This document shows positions 8,271 to 18,016 of a DNA stretch of 64,000 bases, one piece after another. The stretch lies in NCBI RefSeq assembly GCF_000209165.1, contig NC_009068.1, positions 3,410,001 through 3,474,000 of the forward strand, given 5' to 3'. The notes under the pieces are model-generated. The model saw only the letters and a list, made by a program, of their open reading frames with translations, searched no databases and had not been told where the DNA came from. The DNA is from Scheffersomyces stipitis CBS 6054 (Eukaryota > Ascomycota > Pichiomycetes > Serinales > Debaryomycetaceae). The first letter of the stretch is position 1; the number at the start of each line of letters is the position of its first letter. A program made the translations under genes and the position numbers.

Positions 8271-8645
8271 TCAGAAAGCTCTTCCTCTTCCTCTACCTCG
8301 AGTTGGCCTAGAGGCTCCTCTTCCTCTTTTTGGTGGGCCCGAGGTAGTTCTACCAGGACCAGCACCCAGACCCTTGATTTTCGTGACACTTTTGGCCAAG
8401 ATGCTGTCTATGTTGATCTCGTCAGGTAAGATAATCTGTCTGATCTGATTGCCTCGGATGTTTATGAATTGCAAGAGCTGCGGATCCTGGTAAGGTTGAA
8501 TGAGCTTGATATTTTTCAAGGACAAGTTCATCAGAGGAGAGCAGGACAACACCTGGCCCGAGACCAGGTTGCCATTCTTGAGCTCCACCGTCACCTGTTG
8601 GTTGGTGGACGAGGGCAAGTTCATCAAAAAACGAACCAACTTCAT
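8271..8645 (-). CDS. SMD1: Sm protein D1 (spliceosomal snRNP core)
   Basis: The 124-residue protein begins MKLVRFLMNL, a near-universal SmD1 start. It has the Sm1 motif (VTVELKNGNLVSGQV, about residues 18-32) and the Sm2 motif (INIRGNQIRQIILPD, about 62-76). The tail is rich in Arg and Gly (GRGASRPTRGRGRGRAF), the usual target for arginine methylation and import. It forms part of the heptameric Sm ring on U1, U2, U4 and U5 snRNAs. There is a small insertion, PSSTNQQ, in the first loop relative to the human protein. The frame needs no intron. Confidence 0.95.
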   Translation of the reverse strand: MKLVRFLMNLPSSTNQQVTVELKNGNLVSGQVLSCSPLMNLSLKNIKLIQPYQDPQLLQFINIRGNQIRQIILPDEINIDSILAKSVTKIKGLGAGPGRTTSGPPKRGRGASRPTRGRGRGRAF

Positions 8646-9212
8646 AGCGAATGTACTGATTTAGAAGGAAGCTGTTTGGAAGTTCTACCGTTAGAGTATC
8701 AAATTGTAATGAGAATATGTGCGCGTATATCCAGGCACAGAATATGGGCAAAGAAGCTGTTTTTTCATTCTGAATATTACGCACAAAGAATATCTAGGGA
8801 AGTAATAGATAGGGTATCCTTGCAAATTTGGTTGGGAATGCCTACTATAGATAGGAATAGATGGAATTCAAATCAACTATGGAACCCTACTTGTTTTATC
8901 TTGTAAATTTCTTGAATCATAGGAGTCTATAAATGGTTCGAAATGACTAACTATTTTCTATGAATAGCAAGAGAAAGTATAACGGTACCGCATCCTGAAA
9001 ATTCCTAGCAATGATAACTACTGCGTCTTTATGCTACTCTATTGTTATATCATTAACAACCTCTTCATAATTTCGTCTATAAGGGAACCAATTCTACTTA
9101 AGCTTCTACGAAAAATGGCGCTACCATATTTCAATATCTACCCATATAAACGAACAAATCCGATTTGGATTGCTCGCTTTCAACTCCTTGACCTATACTT
9201 CCACAACCACCA
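8646..9212. other. Divergent SMD1/DFM1 intergenic region
   Basis: The 567-bp AT-rich spacer lies between divergent SMD1 and DFM1. Open frames reaching in from the SMD1 antisense strand are not convincing. I recognise no specific element. Confidence 0.5.
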
Positions 9213-10262
9213 ATGGCACAAACATTAGCTGACCGGGTCAAGGCCATTCCTCCTGTGACGCGTTTCTTTACGATCACCTCTGTGCTCGTATGTTTGGCCA
9301 TCAGATTAGAGTTTCTAAGCTTTGACCAGTTATTGTGGCGCTGGCATTATGAAATCCAAGATTATCGCAGGATCTACGAATACAGCAAGTACGCTTCTCG
9401 CTCACAAACTGCCAAAAATGTATTCTTTCAGTTTATCCAGTCGTACAGGATATTCACCTCGTTCTTGGTTCCTAGCGGAATGTTAGGTAGTGGTCCCCTA
9501 GATGCCGTTTTGGATATCTACTTTTTCTATACCTTTGCCAACCACTTGGAAAGTTCCCAGGGCAAGTTCAAAGGAAATTTCGCAGATTGCTTGTGGTTCA
9601 CGCTTGTGACCGGCACCAGTATTGTCTTTGCATCGTTGGTGTACAATGTAGTGTTTGACATGAGACACATGGAAGTTTACCATCTGATGATGCTGACGTG
9701 TATCATCTATGTCTGGTCTAGATATCTGAAGAATCTGATGATTAACTTCTTTGGTGTAATTCCATTGAAAGCATACTATTTACCACTTTTCAACATGGGT
9801 GCCCGGTTGATAATATCGGGTTTTGACTCTTCCGTCGACGTATTCGTTGGTATCTTATGTGGTTACTTGTATCAGTGTATTCAATCTGATACCATGCCTT
9901 TCTACAACTTGTATCCTACATCATATGGCCAGAATCCCAGTGCCCATGGTGCCAACAATGGAAGGAGGGTGGGCTCGCTGGGCTCCCGAGAAGAAAATAT
10001 TAGCAATGACTGGATTGAAGACTCCATTTTTGACAAGGGTTATTTGAAGGCTCCGTTGTGGTTTTACAATCTACTTGGATATCCGCTGAACAACTCTGTG
10101 CGAGTCACCGCGTTCACTAGGGCTCCTCACCATAGCAGGACGGCTTCGGCTTCGGCTCCGATGAAGAAGGAAACCAATGAAGGTGAAACTTCTGGTTTCT
10201 CGTGGTTTCCAAATGAAGAGAAGGTTGTGTTTCAAGGTAAGGGCCGTCGTCTTGGAGATTAA
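9213..10262 (+). CDS. DFM1: Derlin-family ER membrane protein Dfm1
   Basis: Dfm1 is a rhomboid pseudoprotease of the ER membrane that extracts misfolded membrane proteins together with Cdc48. The 349-residue protein has several hydrophobic segments across about residues 15-230. The Derlin signatures LLWRWHYEIQ, then FFQFIQSYRIFTSFLVP, and a glycine-bearing later helix (DVFVGILCGYLYQ) are visible. Ser and His catalytic residues of active rhomboids are not evident. A long cytosolic tail ends in an SHP box, FQGKGRRLG (about 340-348), the Cdc48/p97-binding motif that separates Dfm1 from the shorter Der1. S. cerevisiae Dfm1 is 341 residues. Confidence 0.9.
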   Translation: MAQTLADRVKAIPPVTRFFTITSVLVCLAIRLEFLSFDQLLWRWHYEIQDYRRIYEYSKYASRSQTAKNVFFQFIQSYRIFTSFLVPSGMLGSGPLDAVLDIYFFYTFANHLESSQGKFKGNFADCLWFTLVTGTSIVFASLVYNVVFDMRHMEVYHLMMLTCIIYVWSRYLKNLMINFFGVIPLKAYYLPLFNMGARLIISGFDSSVDVFVGILCGYLYQCIQSDTMPFYNLYPTSYGQNPSAHGANNGRRVGSLGSREENISNDWIEDSIFDKGYLKAPLWFYNLLGYPLNNSVRVTAFTRAPHHSRTASASAPMKKETNEGETSGFSWFPNEEKVVFQGKGRRLGD

Positions 10263-11461
10263 TCTGATGAACTAATAGTCAATATGAAAAAGATGTACCC
10301 AAGGTGTTTGTTGAGCTATCACTTCTGGATCAGCTGATCCAAACCAAATAACTCCTCTCTGAAATTACTCAATCGGGTGGCTTGATAAGACTTGAGTATA
10401 ATAGCATCAAACTAGCTCATGGATGTGCAAACTAATCCATACTTAGATAGAGTGAAGACATCAGTATTTAACACTAAATAAATTAAATATATATATATTA
10501 ACAAATTCTATTTTTTTGTACAAGTAGACATTTTTAACGATAAATGTCATATCGGTAAATAGCAAGGATATGAGCTCTGAAGAACAAAATATCCTTGTTT
10601 TACCTATTATATTGCAACCATTCAATCCGCTATGGGCACATTCCAGATAGAGGGGAGATTTGGAGAATGGATCGTAAATATTCCAAAGGACTATTTTCTG
10701 GTCTTATTTTATGAATTTCGCACCTTTCTTATCGGAAGGTTGCGAAACGAAAGTCTTAATAAATAGGATCTGAAGTTTAGTCAAATTCACGATACAAACA
10801 TTAATGGAGAAAGTTCAAATCGGTCTCCATTTGAAGTAGCAGGAATTGCAAATTGGGTGAAAGTAGCGACAGTTGTTTTTGATATTGGATAACTGAATTC
10901 ATTATTGGTGATTTTTTTTGGCAAATTATACTTGCTATTCTGCAATTGTTAATGTCAAAGAGAATTAATTGTTGGTGAATTATGCGTACATAGTGGTGGC
11001 TCTTGTTTCCATAAATGAAATTGTCATTAGGATCTCCCTTGTTAATAATTGGCATCGGAACTGACTAAAGACCAGGAGAAATAGTAACTTGGACCCGAAA
11101 GGAATTACTTGCACTGTCACACATTTTTAGTGGTCTCGCAGTCTAGCCAAATTGTTCACTCACAATTTGCAATACCATGCCAAGGTAGAGTACATTGCAT
11201 TAGGTTTAATTCGCATGTCATGTATGTAGATTGTGAGTTTCATTCAATGCCCCTCCTCCGATTCGGCAATGTTTGGTACGAGCATCAAATGTAGCCTTTC
11301 AGCTTTCTATCCTCGATTGTGATTTTGTGAGGAACTCGGGGACTCGAAATTCTTAATTAATGAATGCTGATCTTCTTGGTTTACCAAAATTTGAAGCCAA
11401 AGACATTGGCTTGCCCCTGCAATTCGGACTGACCTGATATCAACGGCAACTTGCTAACTCA
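10263..11461. other. Gene-poor intergenic region before the secreted-protein gene
   Basis: These 1.2 kb are AT-rich. The longest ATG-started frame (10801-11055, minus, 84 codons) has no recognisable domain and reads like random translation. I see no tRNA box, transposon end or decayed known gene. Confidence 0.45.
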
Positions 11462-12391
11462 ATGGTTGCTTTCATTTTAGTACTTTTCTTTACTATTATC
11501 TTCCCAGTATCTGCTTCTTTTCCTCCTAATTGTAGGGCATTCCACTACAATAACCAAACCCAGCTATGGGTTAATACTACATGTGAACTAGACCCATTTT
11601 CAGATTGGGATACTGCCTACTCCCAGACTTTATACGCATTCGGAACTGACGACTATTTCGATTTCATCAGCTTGGTTGGTAGACAGCTAGCTATAGAGGT
11701 TGTGGATATCGGGGGAGTACCATTAGAAGCATTAAAATACATTATCAACGAGAGGCTTGGTAACGAAACAATCCTTAGAAGAGATCAGGATGACTCTCGC
11801 CCACAATATTATTTCAATGAAGGTGGTCAGTCACAATCACTTGGGAGAACGCACAACCAAGGCTGTGATTGGCAATCGTTCTTGCCTCGTGCAACCTCCT
11901 ACAAATCAGCTGTGAAAGGAATGATATGTGAAAAGCTGGCAGAAAAAACTCACTGGATCAAAAGTTTGTGGAACATCTTTAGTTCTGCAAGCTTGGGAGA
12001 CAGCTTGACTATGTCAAGGTTAGGTACAGCATTCAAAGAATCGGATGCACAACATAAATGTATTAGCCGATTCCTTGTTGTTAACAAAAATATGAACTCG
12101 GTTTCACCGGGAGAAGCAGATGAACCGGTTATACTAATCGGCGTGTTACCACGCAATAAGTCAGGTGCAAATTGTGAAACAGCTACTTCTGCTAAAGAAA
12201 TCACTAGAAATATAGTTTCAGTATTAAGTGTTGCTGGTCAAAAGTATATGGTTGCATTTTGTATTACATTAAGAGGAAAAAACGGTTGGTTTGGATCTAA
12301 TCACTGGTTTGGCCTACTTAAGTTCTTTCCCATGGTAGATGACAATAATATCAATTATTCAAGAATAGCATGCGAAGAGCTGTTATTATAG
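11462..12391 (+). CDS. Unrecognised secreted protein with cysteines and a possible Kex2 site
   Basis: I do not recognise this 309-residue protein. Residues 1-19 are a clear signal peptide (hydrophobic VAFILVLFFTIIFPV, likely cleavage after SAS). The mature part has eight cysteines (24, 41, 135, 156, 200, 238, 267, 304) and five N-glycosylation sequons (N31, N38, N101, N232, N298). A dibasic LRR ends at residue 107, a candidate Kex2 site. There is no second membrane segment, no GPI tail and no repeat, so secretion is likely. The C-terminal half, about 148-309, is related to the decayed inverted copy at 12828-13620, with shared SRFLVVN and VAFCITL blocks. Sequons plus a Kex2 site occur in many secreted fungal proteins, so no specific role is assigned. 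Confidence 0.75.
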   Translation: MVAFILVLFFTIIFPVSASFPPNCRAFHYNNQTQLWVNTTCELDPFSDWDTAYSQTLYAFGTDDYFDFISLVGRQLAIEVVDIGGVPLEALKYIINERLGNETILRRDQDDSRPQYYFNEGGQSQSLGRTHNQGCDWQSFLPRATSYKSAVKGMICEKLAEKTHWIKSLWNIFSSASLGDSLTMSRLGTAFKESDAQHKCISRFLVVNKNMNSVSPGEADEPVILIGVLPRNKSGANCETATSAKEITRNIVSVLSVAGQKYMVAFCITLRGKNGWFGSNHWFGLLKFFPMVDDNNINYSRIACEELLL

Positions 12392-12827
12392 TCGCCAGAC
12401 ACAATTTTCTTTTGTGGTATCTTCAATTCAGTCACCAGCGTAAATATTTAGGGCATTTAGTCAAATTAGAGGAATTCCATATATTTTGTGTGAAGTTTTG
12501 ATTTACTTTGAATACTAGTTTTTAGTTAAAAAATCATTTTCATTTTTGCAACACGCATTCAATGAGAAGGGGGGTATATTGAATAATTCCTCAAGATTTT
12601 TTGCTACATTTGGCCATATTTACAGCTGGTCCCTCTGATGATTCGGTTAAGCCAAATTTGTAAACGATTCGCTAAACTGCCTTCTATGCTTCTGATAATT
12701 TTCTAGAATCCATATACTGTACAGTGTATCATATACAGGACTATATGGTTGCAAATCGTAAAATTTCCAGGATTAGTTCCAAATATTTGTTCCTATCACG
12801 AATCATTCTGGTCAGCGGACCTGAGGC
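12392..12827. other. Spacer between the inverted secreted-protein paralogues
   Basis: The 436-bp AT-rich spacer lies between the tail-to-tail pair. It contains GTTGCAAAT at 12748-12756, the 9-mer also found upstream of the three permeases further right. No gene is recognised. Confidence 0.45.
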
Positions 12828-13620
12828 TCAGTCATTCCAAAACCAATCACCCTTATTTATATAACTTTTGCATGGTACTTGGGCGTAGCTTGCCGTACCT
12901 GAATCCTTCATTGGAAAGAACTTCACTTGGCCATACCAGTTGTTGTATCCAAACAAACCATCTTTTCCTGTCAATGTAATACAAAAAGCGACCATATTTG
13001 TCTGACCAGGAATATACAATACAGTTGTGATATCGTCAATGATTTCCTGAGTAGATGTAACTGTTTTGCAATTTTCTCCCGACTTTTTGTTTGGCTTGAC
13101 TCCAAGTAGCATTGCCGCACCAGTTCCGCCAACTGAAACTATATCCATATTTTCGTTGACAACAAGAAATCGACTTGCATATTTCTTTTGAGTATCAGAT
13201 GCTTTGAATGCACTTCCTAAACCCACAATACCCGAACTTTCTCCCAATTGTTCTGAACCAAACTTGTTCCACATAGTGTACATCCAGTCAGGTACATCTA
13301 CCAAGGATCCCGTTAGCATGTGCTTGTGAAAGCCTTTTTGAGTCAAGCGTTAAGGGACACTCTTTGCGATAGTAGACGTGATGAGGTCATGACGCCATAT
13401 TTAGACAGACTCTCACCAGCTTGAACAATTGAACAAAGTCATCCCAGTCCAAGCTATAAATGGATCGACTCAGACACATAGATCTATTGACTATGAAACC
13501 CAGACAAATATTCTCCTCAGGAACCGGAACTAGGTATCACAAATTCTTTGGTACAAACCAAATGTTGGCTTTGTTCCTCAAGATTAACTAAGAAATGGCG
13601 ACCAAGAAGACATAAACAAC
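12828..13620 (-). pseudogene. Decayed inverted paralogue of the 11462-12391 secreted protein
   Basis: On the minus strand the frame from about 13346 to 12828 aligns with the C-terminal half of the neighbouring secreted protein. Shared blocks include GLGSAFKASDTQ (RLGTAFKESDAQ in the neighbour), SRFLVVNENMD, ENCKTVTST and VAFCITLTGKDGLFG. A TAA at 13350-13352 interrupts the frame, and no signal peptide or nearby ATG precedes it. Further upstream, minus-strand translations give weak N-terminal similarity in other frames: SIYSLDWDDFVQLFKLV near 13410-13460, and NKANIWFVP near 13560. About 60 residues between these parts appear deleted. Homology is solid for 12828-13331 and tentative to 13620. 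An expressed short ORF or a spliced gene is less likely but not excluded. Confidence 0.65.
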
Positions 13621-14745
13621 AGTATACGACTTTCAGGGAATGTCACAGAACCGCCAACTTCACCATCGCCCAGAAACTTGCAGATGGCCCTTAGGGACGA
13701 ACAATTACAGGTTCAGTGATAAATCTGACAAACTCTAGCGATGCACCAGAAGAACACCAAGTTTCGATCAAAACTGAAGCTAAACCAGACACTCCGGAAA
13801 CCAATAAATGCACAAACTATACAGGTCCTCTCTTTCTTTGCCTCGTTTACGGAAATGTGAATATACGAAGTCCGAACTTGCGATATTACATGAACGATTA
13901 GTATCCTAGTTTAGAACGAGATACAAACAAGGACCAGAAGTTGAACGCAATCAGAAGTTGGGTTCAGCTCGCAAGTCGTGTCAGCCCGCCATTGTGAAGA
14001 GTACTGGAAGTTAATTGTTAAGAGTTTTGAAACGGTCTATTGAATGTTTGAAGTTTCTTCTTACAAGAGGGTCAGTGAATTAATCTACCCACTGTATTTG
14101 CGACAATTTTATAGAGTGTATATACAGACACGATTTTGCACCTCCTGGAGAGCCAGCTTAAATGTAGGTTCAACAACTTCGAAATCGGTACTTCTTTTGG
14201 ATTGGAGATCTAGTTACAACTTGGTTAGCTTGGCTAGCTTGGCCTGTTAAAGCAGCATGCCTTTTGTAAATGGCTTATCGATTCTAAAAATGACGCATTA
14301 AACTCACATCTTTTGAGGAAGTAGACATCCTGGTAAGAGAGGCGAAAACAAAAGCCGCTCCAGCAAACATTCCCACAGGGCTCAATCTCTTTAAGGGAGG
14401 TTTATTTTTAAAATCCACTGTACAACCTAAATAGCATAAGCAAACAGGTTTTTTATGTTTCTTTTCCTATTTTAACTCCTGAATCTTTCAATTGCATTCG
14501 TTTTCTTCGCCAATAACGTGGATCAGTTGCAGTATAGGACTAACGGAGGAGTATAATAATTGACAGCGCTTTGATTCTGTTTTCCTCGTTTTTTGCATAG
14601 ACAATATCCTCCTTCTGGTAATCCCAGATAATTGAAAAGGACTTCCTCTGTATTTCACACAACATTCTCACACAACACTTTTCATTAATAGCTTAACAAA
14701 ACATCCCTGATAGATCACATCAGCACTTGCAGCAATTGACTCGTA
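13621..14745. other. Intergenic region upstream of VNX1
   Basis: The 1.1 kb holds only short open frames (61-68 codons) with no recognisable similarity. It presumably contains the VNX1 promoter and sequence derived from the decayed paralogue's upstream region. No specific element is called. Confidence 0.45.
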
Positions 14746-17700
14746 ATGACCGATCCAGTTGACCCCAACTTGACCCGATCGCCCCGGCTCAAGCCTGATG
14801 CCTCCGTAGAAACAGAGTTTCTGCGCAACTCATCCATCATCAACATTCTGCTGCAACCGACTTCTGTTCGTAACAGACTGACTACCAAGTTGAAACGCAA
14901 GTCTAGACCGCACTTGCGGAGGGCCGAATCGCTTTCCGGTCATCAGAAACTCGTATTTTCAGTCGATGACGATATCAACGATGCCATAGACGAAGACACA
15001 AACGAAGAAGACATCGTGAGAGACCCGATCAAAAAAGAGAGGGACTATTTAGTGGGTTATAACGATGCGTTAAAGTCGTTATACCAGCGAAAAAAGCACG
15101 CTTCAGTCGCCCCTGCTGCTGGTCCTGGTTTGGGAACTGTTCCCGTCATTCATGGTCCAGGATTATTGCCCGAAGTCGCCCGATTGAGAGAACGAGACGC
15201 TCTTCTGTCCTCAGAAGACTTGCCCAATCGTAGGAAAGGCACCAAATCGCCTGAACTTATTGCCGAATTAGAGTCACATATCGCCAAAGACTTACTTGAT
15301 GCTAGGGACAATATCCGGTTACTCGATGAAGAGAGAAGGAAAAGCTCCGAGAACATCCTCTTGGGTGATAACAGCGAAGAAGATGCATTGGATGAAGTAG
15401 ACGAAGTAGATGTCGATGAAGGAGATGATGACGATGGTGATTCTGTTAAGTCATCTTCACTGTCGCAGACAGTAGAATCATTGAACTTGCGTGAAAGACA
15501 AGATGCCATTAATTCAACCCATCCCTTTGGTATCAAGATCTGGAAGCCTTCATTGTACAAGAAAAAGAGATCTGTAGCCGCCAGGGCTGAGGAGGACATC
15601 CACGACTTTGACCCCAGAAAGCCTACGGCCCGAATCTTTTGGGGTGTTACTATCACCAACTACATATGGTCGTTGACTTTTGGCCTTCTTTTGTTCCTTG
15701 TCTGTTTGCTAGGAGCGTTCATTGCATTTGTGGTTTCTGGCTTTGGAATCCATCGTCCTCTGAGACAGTATGTCACCCTCTTGTTGAAATTGGGAAAGTA
15801 TTGGTTGTATCCTTTTGGGAAGTTTGTACTCTTGAACAAGGACGAGAACTACTTGGATGAAGACGAATTGGACGGAAGATCCATATCTGAATTCCATAGA
15901 TGGAGATTGCAAGAAGAAGGAAGATTGTTTTTTGCTCCTCCAAGAAGATACACCACAGGTGCAGAATCCAGACCTTTACTTAAGGATCACAAGGGTCGTC
16001 CACTTCGCGATGCCTACTCTTCGTTAGATGAACATGATTCCAATGGTGATGCAGATGCTGCTCCAGAAGATCCTACCGACAGTCCAGACATTAAGGTTCG
16101 TTTCTTTGGTAGAGGTAGTTGGTCTTCTGGAAGATTGATCTTCTACATCTTTTTCTATGGAATTCTACAGCCAGTGTTGTATATTGTAGGTTTGCTATGT
16201 TGGTTAATTGTTTTCACCATCCCCATGGCCAATATCACCTTCATTGTCTGCGACCATTTGAGAAGACATCCTCTTGCTCTCGATTTCGAGTTGGAGAAGG
16301 AGTACTACAAGAAGCTTGAGAAAAGAAAGAAGAAGAAGAACCAGATGATTGTAGTGTCTACCTACAGATGTTGTGGATTCCATTATTACAAATATACCAT
16401 AGACGGTACTAATATCTTTTTCATCAATTTGTTGACGGTGGTTCTTTTCGTCATTTTAGACTATTTCTTCTTGAAGGAGAAATTGCACTGGGACTATTGG
16501 TTTACAGACTCGTCGTTTTTATTCTGTGCGTGTCTCTTTTCTATTATCCCATTGGCCTATTTCATTGGACAAGCGGTAGCTTCGATCTCGGCTCAATCTT
16601 CTATGGGCGTAGGTGCTGTGATCAATGCCTTCTTTTCAACAATTGTTGAGATTTTCTTATATTGTGTTGCTTTAAATCAGTCAAAAGCAAAATTGGTGGA
16701 AGGTTCAATGATCGGCTCGATTCTTGGTGGTGTTCTTTTGCTTCCTGGTTTATCCATGTGTGGAGGTGCTCTTAAGAGAAAGACCCAACGATACAACCCC
16801 AGATCTGCTGGTGTTTCTTCAACTATGTTGTTGTTCGCTATGGTTATAATGTTTGCACCTTCCTTATTCTACCAAATTTATGGTGCTTATGAGATCAAAT
16901 GTATGAGGTGTGATATAGTCTCAGGTAATGAGCAAGACGATTGCACCAAGTGTCGTTTTATCCAGCCTACATTCACTCTCGATGTGTTGTTCTACAACAT
17001 TATTCAGCCTTTTTCATTAATTGTAGCTATAGCTTTGTTCTTGGCTTATGTTTGTGGTTTGTATTTCACATTGAGAACCCATGCTTCTTTGATTTGGGCC
17101 ACAACCATTCATGAAGCTGGGCCCATGAAGAAAGATGATGGCTATTTCAGATCACCTAGTATTTCAAGTGTGGCTACTCCTCAACAACTTCCCAAATTGG
17201 GCAATATCAATACCAAACTTTCTTCTCTTCCACCTTCTGCCACTGCTATTTCCAGTGGTTCAGATGTTCGTGGCAGACCTGGCCAGTCTTCGAAACTCAC
17301 TTTGGATTTGAATTCGCCTAGTCTCGAAGTTTCGAAGACTAGACCACCTAGAGTGGAGTCACTGGTTCCAGTAACACCTTCAAGACAGCTGATATCTAAG
17401 GAGATTGCCGACGAAGAAAATGGAGGAGGGCACGATGCTCCAAATTGGTCTCGTAATAAATCCACTATAATATTGCTAGGTGCTACGTTACTCTATGCTA
17501 TAATTGCTGAAATCTTGGTTGACAATGTGGACTCGGTTTTGTCGAGTTATCCAATTGATCCTAAATTCTTGGGTTTGACAGTGTTTGCCTTAGTGCCAAA
17601 TACTACTGAATTCCTCAACGCTATTTCGTTTGCTATTAGTGGAAACGTTGCGTTGTCAATGGAAATCGGTAGTGCCTATGCCTTACAGGTTGTCTTGATC

Positions 17701-17970
17701 CAGATTCCAAGTTTGGTTCTTTATTCAATGTATATGGCCAGCACTGATGTGAGCCAGATCTTCACGTTGGTTTTCCCTAGATGGGATATAATCGCTACTT
17801 TGATTTCAATTTACTTGTTCACGTACATCTACGCTGAAGGCAAGTCTAACTACTTCAAGGGTGTTATATTGATATTAATCTACGCTGTGGTCATGATCGG
17901 CTTCTGGTTTAATGATAAAATCATTGCATTGGACGACGGTTACTCTGGAGGACCCGAACTTTTTCGCTGA
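14746..17970 (+). CDS. VNX1: Vacuolar/endomembrane cation:proton exchanger Vnx1 (CaCA family)
   Basis: Vnx1 is a low-affinity Na+(K+)/H+ exchanger of vacuolar membranes. The 1074-residue protein has a long cytosolic N-terminus (1 to about 300) with acidic stretches such as DEVDEVDVDEGDDDDGD, then hydrophobic segments. The first alpha repeat lies near residues 620-690 (GVGAVINAFFSTIVEIFLYC, then GSMIGSILGGVLLLPGLSMC). The second lies near 945-990 (FALVPNTTEFLNAISFAISG, then ALSMEIGSAYALQ). The Glu residues in STIVE and NTTEF correspond to the ion-binding acids of the Na/Ca-exchanger fold. A polar loop (about 790-895) separates the halves. It is longer than S. cerevisiae Vnx1 (908) because of the N-terminus. 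Its stop lies only 46 bp from the convergent maltase stop. Confidence 0.88.
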   Translation: MTDPVDPNLTRSPRLKPDASVETEFLRNSSIINILLQPTSVRNRLTTKLKRKSRPHLRRAESLSGHQKLVFSVDDDINDAIDEDTNEEDIVRDPIKKERDYLVGYNDALKSLYQRKKHASVAPAAGPGLGTVPVIHGPGLLPEVARLRERDALLSSEDLPNRRKGTKSPELIAELESHIAKDLLDARDNIRLLDEERRKSSENILLGDNSEEDALDEVDEVDVDEGDDDDGDSVKSSSLSQTVESLNLRERQDAINSTHPFGIKIWKPSLYKKKRSVAARAEEDIHDFDPRKPTARIFWGVTITNYIWSLTFGLLLFLVCLLGAFIAFVVSGFGIHRPLRQYVTLLLKLGKYWLYPFGKFVLLNKDENYLDEDELDGRSISEFHRWRLQEEGRLFFAPPRRYTTGAESRPLLKDHKGRPLRDAYSSLDEHDSNGDADAAPEDPTDSPDIKVRFFGRGSWSSGRLIFYIFFYGILQPVLYIVGLLCWLIVFTIPMANITFIVCDHLRRHPLALDFELEKEYYKKLEKRKKKKNQMIVVSTYRCCGFHYYKYTIDGTNIFFINLLTVVLFVILDYFFLKEKLHWDYWFTDSSFLFCACLFSIIPLAYFIGQAVASISAQSSMGVGAVINAFFSTIVEIFLYCVALNQSKAKLVEGSMIGSILGGVLLLPGLSMCGGALKRKTQRYNPRSAGVSSTMLLFAMVIMFAPSLFYQIYGAYEIKCMRCDIVSGNEQDDCTKCRFIQPTFTLDVLFYNIIQPFSLIVAIALFLAYVCGLYFTLRTHASLIWATTIHEAGPMKKDDGYFRSPSISSVATPQQLPKLGNINTKLSSLPPSATAISSGSDVRGRPGQSSKLTLDLNSPSLEVSKTRPPRVESLVPVTPSRQLISKEIADEENGGGHDAPNWSRNKSTIILLGATLLYAIIAEILVDNVDSVLSSYPIDPKFLGLTVFALVPNTTEFLNAISFAISGNVALSMEIGSAYALQVVLIQIPSLVLYSMYMASTDVSQIFTLVFPRWDIIATLISIYLFTYIYAEGKSNYFKGVILILIYAVVMIGFWFNDKIIALDDGYSGGPELFR

Positions 17971-18016
17971 GCACTAGTCGTCAATATTATCTTTACTACT
18001 AATACTCTAAACTTAT

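Noticed and set aside
8935..8945. GGTTCGAAATG resembling a tRNA B box
   Set aside because: The terminal CC of the B box is missing, and no A box or cloverleaf could be found upstream.
10801..11055. 84-codon minus-strand frame
   Set aside because: AT-rich random-like translation with no similarity that I can recognise.
11462..13620. Inverted pair as terminal repeats of a mobile element
   Set aside because: The similarity is within protein-coding sequence, with no transposase, target-site duplication or terminal repeat; gene duplication explains it better.
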